NCBI GenBank assembly: GCA_027449725.1 | Contig: DAIDLB010000107.1 | Location: 1 to 5,544 of the forward strand | DNA from: Chlamydiota bacterium | Lineage (GTDB): Bacteria > Chlamydiota > Chlamydiia > Chlamydiales > SM23-39 | DNA: 5,544 nt | Reading direction: 5' to 3' | Shown: positions 1-4,931 of the stretch, one piece after another | How positions within the stretch are numbered: the first letter of the stretch is position 1 | Layout: each line of letters opens with the position of its first letter | Notes under the pieces: generated by a model | Told to the model about the DNA's origin: nothing | Database searches by the model: none | What the model saw: the letters and a program-made list of their open reading frames with translations, nothing else | Translations under genes and position numbers: made by a program

Positions 1-509
1 AAGCCTCCCAGATAGTGATCGGCTGTCTGCCGGCTGATTGGATGGAGGTGAAGGCCCTCTTCAACCAGAGGGACGAAGAGAGGACAGGCAATCGGGTAGA
101 GTTCGACGCGGGGGCATTCCCTTGCAAGGAGGTCCTGGTAGGCCATCGACGAGAGAGTTGCCTCCGTTCCGAGGAGGGCAATGGCGCTTAAATTCGACTC
201 GCGGATCAGATCGATGCCGGGTTGGAGCATTCCCAAAACAGGGATCGGCAGGGCCTCTTGCAAAAAAGCGAGAGCGTGCGATGAAGCGGTATGGCAAGCG
301 ATAACGAGTAGCTTGACTCCTTCGTTCAACAGAAATTCAGCGCACTCTTTTGAATAGCGGCGGATGGTTTCCGGCGATTTGGTGCCGTAGGGGAGCCGCG
401 CTGTGTCTCCGAGGTAGATCAAATCTTCGTTTGGCAGGAGGCGGGCAATCTCCCGAAGAACGGTCAGGCCGCCGACGCCGGAATCAAAAATGCCGATAGG
501 AGCTTTCAT
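1..509 (-). CDS. murI: Glutamate racemase MurI (3' end outside window)
   Basis: MurI interconverts L- and D-glutamate in the cytoplasm, supplying D-Glu for the second position of the peptidoglycan stem peptide. The window holds the first 169 codons, open to the left edge. Family motifs are in order: DSGVGGLTV (residues 9-17, substrate Asp9 and Ser10), GDTARLPYG (34-42), the first catalytic cysteine in VIACHTASS (69-77, Cys72), and the GMLQPG and LLGTEAT segments further on. The second cysteine motif (GCTHYP-type) would lie beyond the edge. His73 sits where the family normally has Asn in ACNT, which is unusual. The ATG overlaps the stop of the upstream LysM gene (ATGA). The bases just before it read CCCCCA, with no Shine-Dalgarno, so translation probably depends on coupling to the upstream gene. 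Aspartate racemase is a relative, but the motif set and lengths favour MurI. Confidence 0.93.
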   Translation of the reverse strand, partial: MKAPIGIFDSGVGGLTVLREIARLLPNEDLIYLGDTARLPYGTKSPETIRRYSKECAEFLLNEGVKLLVIACHTASSHALAFLQEALPIPVLGMLQPGIDLIRESNLSAIALLGTEATLSSMAYQDLLARECPRVELYPIACPLFVPLVEEGLHLHPISRQTADHYLGG

Positions 510-1117
510 TGGGGGATGCGAAGCTGCTGTCCGACGACGATGAGATCCTGCTCGAGGTTGTTCTCTTTTTTGATGTTCTCGACACTCGTTTTGTAGAGAC
601 GAGCGATCTTTTCGAGCGTTTCGCTCGGACGGACTTTGTGGACTTTGCTGTCCGATGGTTGTTTGGAAATTTCGCCGAGACGCCTGTTTTGCTGGTGGAG
701 TTCCTGCTCGAGTTCGCGGATCCACTCTTTGAACTGCGTTAGCGCGGCCGTTGTTTCATTGGCATGGGCTAGAAGCTGGCGGAGGTCTTTCGCTTCGCTT
801 TCCTGGACGGCAATGAAATTCGCGAGCTTGCCTTCCAGCGCCTGAAACTGCTGCCCCATTTGCTCCAGTTTAGCCTGCTGCCCCTCTAGCTCATGCTGTT
901 TCATCGCGGCCAGAGCGTTTTCGTAGTATTTGATCCTGCCATCGAGGATTTGCAGCTCGGTTTGAAAACAGTTCAAATCATGGCGCTGGTCGTCGAGATT
1001 CGTCTGCAGGCCGCGCAGCGTCAGCTCGAGCTGATGCTTTTCTTCTCTCGGAGACGACTTGAGCGGAGAGCAGGAGGAAAGAAGAAGGGCAGCGCCTACA
1101 AAATAGACCGATCTCAT
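506..1117 (-). CDS. Coiled-coil/LysM lipoprotein, CT601-like, in the CpoB position
   Basis: This 203-aa protein begins with a lipoprotein signal whose lipobox is LSSC, with Cys16 the predicted lipidated residue followed by Ser. Residues about 25-152 are rich in Glu, Gln, Leu and Lys with heptad-like spacing and should form a long coiled coil. Residues about 158-203 form a LysM domain (KVHKVRPSETLEKIARLY through VVGQQLRIPQ), which binds peptidoglycan glycan chains. It is most likely anchored in the outer membrane facing the periplasm. It follows pal with an ATGA overlap and overlaps murI the same way. In proteobacteria this operon position holds CpoB/YbgF, which also has an N-terminal coiled coil but a TPR domain instead of LysM. 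Chlamydial genomes have a LysM protein here (CT601 in C. trachomatis). The exact role is not known to me; a peptidoglycan-tethering or division role is inference. No strong Shine-Dalgarno precedes the ATG (only a distant AGGA). Confidence 0.88.
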   Translation of the reverse strand: MRSVYFVGAALLLSSCSPLKSSPREEKHQLELTLRGLQTNLDDQRHDLNCFQTELQILDGRIKYYENALAAMKQHELEGQQAKLEQMGQQFQALEGKLANFIAVQESEAKDLRQLLAHANETTAALTQFKEWIRELEQELHQQNRRLGEISKQPSDSKVHKVRPSETLEKIARLYKTSVENIKKENNLEQDLIVVGQQLRIPQ

Positions 1118-1779
1118 TTTTCAAAAATCCTATATTCGGCCCGTCTGTTCTCTCTCCAGTCTTCCTGGGAGTGGCCGAAGGCGGCCGGCTGTTCTTTGCC
1201 TCTCGAGACAGTGTAGATCCGGTTGAGATCGACGCCGTTTTTGACGAGGAGGGTTCTTACGTAGTTGGCCCGCCTCATGCCGAGGGCGAGGTTGTAACTT
1301 GCCGAAGCTCGCTCATCGGTATGCCCTTCGACAAGGAGGTAGGCGCCGGGATGTTTTTTCATGTAGTCCGCGATCCCTTTCAGGGCTGCGAGATCCGCCT
1401 GGTCATTGAGTACGTGCTGATCTGTTTCAAAATGGACTTTGCGGAATCCGAGGGCGTCGGGAGGCGCGTAGAAGCGCTCGAGCGGAGGCACTCCTCTCTC
1501 GCCCGGCATCCCCTTTGGCTGCGGCAATCCCGAGTCGCCATTCATGGCGAGAGCTTTCAGGTCTGCGTCATTGAGCGGGATAAACTCGTCGTCGTAGGGG
1601 CCGATGAATTCGTCTTCGGAGGTGAGCATGCGCGATTCGTATTCTTTGCCCCAGAGAGCGTCCATCCCGCGCTGCACATAGCGTCCGGCGGTCTTGACGT
1701 CTTCCCATGTTTCACTGCTGTTGCGAGCGCAGCTGGAAGCCAACACAAGTAGAGTGGCCAAATAGATGCTTTTCTTCAT
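1114..1779 (-). CDS. pal: Peptidoglycan-associated lipoprotein Pal
   Basis: Pal is an outer-membrane lipoprotein that binds peptidoglycan and TolB, and it tethers the outer membrane during constriction. The product is 221 aa. It has a lipoprotein signal (MKK, then a hydrophobic run ending LASSC, Cys17), a long acidic linker to about residue 110, and an OmpA-like domain at about 113-219. Diagnostic residues are VHFETDQ (115-121), the peptidoglycan-binding EGHTDERASASYNLALGMRRA (151-171), SRGKEQPAA (192-200) and ENRRAEYRI near the end. The frame is open 50 codons further upstream, but that stretch runs into tolB. The chosen ATG has GGAGG four bases before it and starts the signal peptide directly, so it is secure. 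The linker contains DEFI twice (56-59 and 64-67). The stop overlaps the next start as ATGA. A 53-base gap separates it from tolB and carries a candidate internal promoter. Confidence 0.96.
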   Translation of the reverse strand: MKKSIYLATLLVLASSCARNSSETWEDVKTAGRYVQRGMDALWGKEYESRMLTSEDEFIGPYDDEFIPLNDADLKALAMNGDSGLPQPKGMPGERGVPPLERFYAPPDALGFRKVHFETDQHVLNDQADLAALKGIADYMKKHPGAYLLVEGHTDERASASYNLALGMRRANYVRTLLVKNGVDLNRIYTVSRGKEQPAAFGHSQEDWRENRRAEYRIFEK

Positions 1780-1782
1780 TGA

Positions 1783-1789
1783 TCCTCCC
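1783..1789 (-). promoter_or_regulatory. Shine-Dalgarno of pal
   Basis: On the minus strand the sequence GGGAGGA lies four bases before the pal ATG, counted from the end of GGAGG. It is the strongest ribosome binding site in the operon. It fixes the pal start against the longer open frame upstream. Confidence 0.8.
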
Positions 1790-1807
1790 AATCCTGCATA
1801 ACTATCA

Positions 1808-1836
1808 AGTGTATCGTAGAGAGAATTCTTTGTCAG
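1808..1836 (-). promoter_or_regulatory. Candidate internal promoter for pal, LysM gene and murI
   Basis: On the minus strand CTGACA (1836-1831, five of six matches to TTGACA) is followed by exactly 17 bases and then TACACT (1813-1808, four of six matches to TATAAT). The -35 box overlaps the tolB stop. A start near 1801 would give a leader of about 22 bases carrying the pal Shine-Dalgarno. The housekeeping sigma factor of Chlamydiae recognises this class of site. This is a consensus match by eye, not proof of activity. Confidence 0.35.
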
Positions 1837-3182
1837 CGGGTTTCCCAAGAGGGAAAGCGCTTTTGCCCAAATCCCGTGCTGATCTGCACCGGTTCCTGCT
1901 GGTTTAGATTGATGACGAACAGTTCGCACACGTCATTGGTTTCCGTATTGTAGACGAGGTGGAGGCTGTTTGATGCCCAGGAAGGGTTTTCCTTGTTTTC
2001 CGGGCCGTGGGTGAGCTGTCTCTCCTCGCCGGTTTCGAAGTCGTAGATCCAGATCTGCCGGACCCCGCCCGTCCGGGCGCTGTAGGCAAGCTTTTTGCCA
2101 TCGGGAGACCAGGCCGGCGAAGTGTTTTCCCGATTTTTCTTCGTGATCAACTTCGGGATAGGCTTTCTTGTACTTTGCGGCGCAGGTACGTCGAGCACGT
2201 AAATTCGCGGTGTGCCGTCTTTGTCGGAGACGAAGGCGAGCTTCGAGCCGTCGGGATGGTAGGTCGGCGACGCCTGGGTGGCGAAGGGAGCTGAGAAAAT
2301 CTGGCGGGCGCGGCCCATCTGCTCTCCCTTGCCGTCGAGGTTTTGGATAAAGAGATCGGGACGGCCTGCGGCGTCGCTGATGAAGGCGATTTGCGAACCG
2401 CTTTTAGTGATTGCGGGAAGCAGCTGGCTCCCCCGCAATTTGACCATCGGGCTGTTTTTCGCGCGGGGGGACGACCGGTAGATCTTGGTCTGCCCGCCGT
2501 CGGAGGCGACGTAGAAAAATTCGTCTTTGATTTGCGCGATGCTCTTCGGAAGAAGGGCGGGGGTGATGCAGTAGCCTTTGGCCATGGTGAGCCTCTTGGC
2601 ATTGGCGCCGTCCGAATCGGCGATCCAGATGTCGGAGAGCCACTCCGGGCCGTTTGTACTTGGGTTTTTAACTCGCTCCGAAAAGAGGATCCGCTCCGCG
2701 GCTACGCCCTGGATGTTGAAGAGGTCTTTTTGGATCGTGTCGGCAAGGAGATGCACCGCCCGCCTGTCGGCTTCGGGGCTGCCCGTGAGGCGGATGTCGG
2801 GATAGCGTTTGGAAGAGCCTTTGGCGATGTGGAAGGCGGTCGCTGAAAAGCCGTTTTGCGTTGCCTGCACGGCGATGACAAAGGGGATGTTCTCGCGGCT
2901 CCAAAAGGCGGTGTCGAAGCGGTTTCTCGGTTCGGGCCAGCTGATTTTCTTTTCCCATTCGGGGCGGCAGGGGGTGAGGGACGATGAGCCGTTATGGGCG
3001 AGGTCGAAGGCGAGGACCGAGCGGAGCTCTTCCGGATAGCGCCAATCGATCTGCTCTTCGCCGACATGAAGTTCGGTCAGATATATCGGCTTGAGAGCCG
3101 CCTTCGTTGGCAAAAGGACTTCGAGATCCTCGGCGTGAAGGGCAAAGACGAAAAAAAAGAAAAGGTTAAATTTTTTCCACAT
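1833..3182 (-). CDS. tolB: Tol-Pal system beta-propeller protein TolB
   Basis: TolB is the periplasmic partner that binds Pal and is recycled by TolA. The 449-aa product starts with a Sec signal peptide (MWKK, a Phe-rich core, plausible cleavage after Ala17). Residues about 18-160 correspond to the TolB N-terminal domain; the first mature residues (EDLEVLLPTKAALKPIYLTE) resemble the strand region that contacts TolA and Pal. Beta-propeller repeats follow, clearest at AITKSGSQIAFISD (257-270), SPTYHPDGSKLAFVSD (305-320), SPAWSPDGKKLAYSA (355-369) and NPSWASNSLHLVYN (399-412). Length is close to the family norm of about 430. The frame is open 17 codons further up, but only the chosen ATG puts the signal peptide at the N terminus. 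It overlaps the tolA stop by 17 bases and has no clear Shine-Dalgarno, so coupling to tolA is likely. A run of eight T lies in the signal-peptide codons. Confidence 0.95.
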   Translation of the reverse strand: MWKKFNLFFFFVFALHAEDLEVLLPTKAALKPIYLTELHVGEEQIDWRYPEELRSVLAFDLAHNGSSSLTPCRPEWEKKISWPEPRNRFDTAFWSRENIPFVIAVQATQNGFSATAFHIAKGSSKRYPDIRLTGSPEADRRAVHLLADTIQKDLFNIQGVAAERILFSERVKNPSTNGPEWLSDIWIADSDGANAKRLTMAKGYCITPALLPKSIAQIKDEFFYVASDGGQTKIYRSSPRAKNSPMVKLRGSQLLPAITKSGSQIAFISDAAGRPDLFIQNLDGKGEQMGRARQIFSAPFATQASPTYHPDGSKLAFVSDKDGTPRIYVLDVPAPQSTRKPIPKLITKKNRENTSPAWSPDGKKLAYSARTGGVRQIWIYDFETGEERQLTHGPENKENPSWASNSLHLVYNTETNDVCELFVINLNQQEPVQISTGFGQKRFPSWETR

Positions 3183-3807
3183 TGCGGAACGTAATGGTAA
3201 ATTCCAGTTTGGCATCGCGGATGCTGAAATCATTAAAACATGGGACGCTTAAGCTCGGCAACTGGTTTTTCAGCCACTCGCTGTTTTTTCGGCTTCTGGC
3301 GTCGAGGATTTCGACCTGTTCGATTTTGCCCGGGGCTGCGACGACGATGCGCGCGACGACCTCCCCGATTTCAGGGAGCTGCAACTGCTCTTGGAGAAGA
3401 GCTGCCAGGCTCTCTCCGAACGAGGCCGTCTCTACAGTGGTTTCAGCGGTTGTCTCGACGGGGCTTTTTTCTAGAAACGAAGGGAGGCAAATCTCGGGGG
3501 CTGCCCTTTTTTGAGGCGGGGGCGGAGGAGGCGCCGCTTTTTTTGCGGCAGGGGGCTGTTTTTTCGGTTTTCCCGAGGGAGCTGCCTGAGTGGCCGGTTT
3601 GGGCTTGGGAGCCGCCGCAGCACCGATTGGTTTTTGAGGCAAATGGATTCGGACGGCAATAGGACTTGAGGGTTTGGGAGCCGGGGACGCGAGGTGGGAA
3701 ATGGCGAGGGCCAAGAGAGCGCACAGGTGGACCATCGCGACGATGACGCCAATCTTCCCGAAGGGGCTCAGGGCTGTAAAACGATGTCTAATTCCTCGAA
3801 ACCGCAT
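3166..3807 (-). CDS. tolA: Short TolA-like protein (TonB C-terminal fold), CT598-like
   Basis: This 213-aa protein has the three-part TolA/TonB plan. A short basic N terminus leads into one membrane helix (about 18-39), then a Pro/Ala/Lys-rich periplasmic linker (about 41-105, including six consecutive Pro at 93-98), then a small C-terminal domain (about 129-210). The latter has the TonB/TolA_C look: EIGEVVARIVVAAPGKIEQV and, at the end, LEFTITFRN. In TolA and TonB a conserved Ser-x-x-x-His in the membrane helix contacts the TolQ/R or ExbB/D motor; here His27 is present but the Ser position is Val23. It should carry force from TolQR to TolB and Pal. It is about half the length of E. coli TolA and lacks the long helical middle domain. 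It overlaps tolR by 40 bases and tolB by 17 bases. Only a weak GAAG precedes the ATG, so a start slightly downstream at a non-ATG codon is possible. Confidence 0.85.
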   Translation of the reverse strand: MRFRGIRHRFTALSPFGKIGVIVAMVHLCALLALAISHLASPAPKPSSPIAVRIHLPQKPIGAAAAPKPKPATQAAPSGKPKKQPPAAKKAAPPPPPPQKRAAPEICLPSFLEKSPVETTAETTVETASFGESLAALLQEQLQLPEIGEVVARIVVAAPGKIEQVEILDARSRKNSEWLKNQLPSLSVPCFNDFSIRDAKLEFTITFRNVEKI

Positions 3808-4190
3808 GCTTCAATCCGATTTTTCACTGCCTGATAGGTGCCGAACTCGGCCCGTTTGTCCTGGAAGAGTTTTGGGATTTGTCCGGGATGCCTCTTTTTT
3901 TCCGCCAGGAGCCAGGCATCCAAATCCGAGAGGGCGATTTGTCTCTTATCGACCCAGATCGTATTGTCCCGGCGGACGGCGATGGCAAGCGTTGACGCTT
4001 CTTGAAGCGACTCTTTTTTTTTGGAGGCGTCGGGCGCCTGGGCTAGTTCCACCTGGTCAATGTCGAGGAGCGGAGCGAGGATCATGAACGCGATGAGGAC
4101 GACGAAGACGACGTCGATGAGGGGCGTCAGGTTGATGTGCGGTTCTTCTTCGTCCGGTTCGTCAAAGAGGACGGGAATGCGCCTGGTCAT
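3768..4190 (-). CDS. tolR: TolR/ExbD family motor protein
   Basis: TolR pairs with TolQ in the inner membrane to convert the proton gradient into motion of TolA. The 140-aa product matches the family length. The cytoplasmic N terminus is acidic (DEPDEEEP). The signature INLTPLIDVVFVVLIAFMIL (19-38) marks the single membrane helix. Asp26 corresponds to the essential proton-relay Asp (Asp23 in E. coli TolR). The periplasmic part (about 45-140) ends with the usual strand-helix-strand pattern, EFGTYQAVKNRIEACGFEELDIVL. The ATG lies one base after the tolQ stop, and the end overlaps tolA by 40 bases. The family cannot be split into TolR and ExbD by this sequence alone, but tolB and pal in the same operon decide for a Tol role. 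Chlamydial databases often name it exbD. Confidence 0.95.
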   Translation of the reverse strand: MTRRIPVLFDEPDEEEPHINLTPLIDVVFVVLIAFMILAPLLDIDQVELAQAPDASKKKESLQEASTLAIAVRRDNTIWVDKRQIALSDLDAWLLAEKKRHPGQIPKLFQDKRAEFGTYQAVKNRIEACGFEELDIVLQP

Positions 4191-4191
4191 G

Positions 4192-4887
4192 TTACTCTCT
4201 GCGATGGTGGATTTCGATCGATCCGAGGAGAAGGTGCATGAACCGCTCGAGTTCCCGCTTGTATTCGCGGCAGCCGTTTTTCAGGTAGTTGTAGCCGGCA
4301 AGCGCAGGGATGGCGATGAGAAGGCCGATGACGGTGGTCGCAAGGGCCATGGAGAGGCCCGAGAGCATGGCTGCGTTTCCGGAGGAAAAGCCGTTCGGCA
4401 TTTTCGAAAAGGTGAGGAGGATGCCCCAGACGGTGCCGAGCAGTCCGAGAAAGGGGCCGAGCGTGGCCGTCGTCGAGAGGAGGAAGAGGTGTTTTTCGAG
4501 CGCCTTGCCTTGAAAGAGGGCGGAAGCGGCCGTCTGTGTGGCGATCAGGTCGAGGTCGGATGGAGAAAGCGATTCGCTTCCCGAGCGGGTGAGCATCTGC
4601 AGGGTATTTTGCTTTGCGGTCTTGTAGATCTCGAAATAGGGGTTGGGGATCTGTTTCCACCGCTTCGGGGGCGTAGAGAACTGGAGCGCAAGCGGCCTCT
4701 CCTTTTGCTCAAAAAAGAGCTCGGTGAAGTCGCGGCTCAACTTCCGTATGCGGGAGAACTGCCAGGCCTTGTAGACCAAAACGGTCCAGCAGAGGATGGA
4801 GAGCAAAAAGAGGGCGCAGAAGATCGCCTTTCCGAATCCGTCGGATTGAAGATAGGCGTTGACAAAGGGATTTGCGGCAAGCAACAT
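4192..4887 (-). CDS. tolQ: TolQ/ExbB family motor protein
   Basis: TolQ is the stator-like inner-membrane channel of the Tol motor; the family forms pentamers around two TolR. The 231-aa product has three membrane segments: about 19-40, about 136-160 and about 174-199. A long cytoplasmic loop follows the first and a charged tail follows the third. The second carries the family signature ATLGPFLGLLGTVWGILLTF (141-160), and the third reads GLSMALATTVIGLLIAIPAL (177-196). Thr152 and Thr185 align with the polar pore residues studied in E. coli TolQ. It is the first gene of the minus-strand operon, with only 44 bases to the divergent plus-strand gene. No strong promoter or Shine-Dalgarno is visible upstream, so control elements may lie inside the divergent gene. 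Chlamydial annotation often calls this exbB. Confidence 0.95.
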   Translation of the reverse strand: MLLAANPFVNAYLQSDGFGKAIFCALFLLSILCWTVLVYKAWQFSRIRKLSRDFTELFFEQKERPLALQFSTPPKRWKQIPNPYFEIYKTAKQNTLQMLTRSGSESLSPSDLDLIATQTAASALFQGKALEKHLFLLSTTATLGPFLGLLGTVWGILLTFSKMPNGFSSGNAAMLSGLSMALATTVIGLLIAIPALAGYNYLKNGCREYKRELERFMHLLLGSIEIHHRRE

Positions 4888-4931
4888 ACTTTCAAAGGAT
4901 GTCTTTGCCCTCTCTTAAAGTCAAGGAGTCT
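4859..4931. promoter_or_regulatory. Divergent start region between tolQ and the glycosyltransferase-like gene
   Basis: Only 44 bases (4888-4931) separate two divergent starts. For the plus-strand gene, a perfect TTGACA lies at 4859-4864 inside the tolQ start, but at 17 bases the -10 position reads CAACAT (three of six). A better CATACT lies at 20 bases, which is too far. For tolQ, TTGACT (4924-4919, minus strand) has only CATCCT at the right distance. Both promoters must overlap coding sequence or be weak; neither is convincing by eye. Confidence 0.25.
4923..4928 (+). promoter_or_regulatory. Shine-Dalgarno of the divergent glycosyltransferase-like gene
   Basis: AAGGAG ends three bases before the ATG at 4932. 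Spacing is short but the match is strong. It supports this start and the plus-strand reading of the right end of the window. Confidence 0.7.

Noticed and set aside
61..297. Small minus-strand frame (78 codons) within the murI region
   Set aside because: It is out of frame with the well-supported MurI translation, which shows catalytic motifs continuously from 509 to the edge.
1171..1752. Open frame on the plus strand (193 codons) opposite pal
   Set aside because: The Pal OmpA motif and lipobox occupy the minus strand. No ribosome site or domain supports the antisense reading.
1780..1929. N-terminal extension of pal by 50 codons
   Set aside because: It would overlap the end of tolB by about 97 bases and bury the lipoprotein signal. 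The internal ATG has a strong Shine-Dalgarno and begins the signal peptide.
2343..2846. Open frame on the plus strand (167 codons) opposite tolB
   Set aside because: It lies wholly within the TolB propeller region and has low-complexity Gly/Arg/Val composition; it is a shadow.
3183..3233. N-terminal extension of tolB by 17 codons
   Set aside because: It would put non-hydrophobic residues before the signal peptide and lengthen the overlap with tolA. No better ribosome site is found there.
4187..4660. Minus-strand frame (157 codons) overlapping tolQ in another frame
   Set aside because: It is Arg/His/Pro-rich with no domain and lies entirely within tolQ.
4896..4924. TTGACT-N17-CATCCT as the tolQ operon promoter
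   Set aside because: The -10 box matches only three of six positions, and the predicted start would leave almost no leader before the tolQ ATG.
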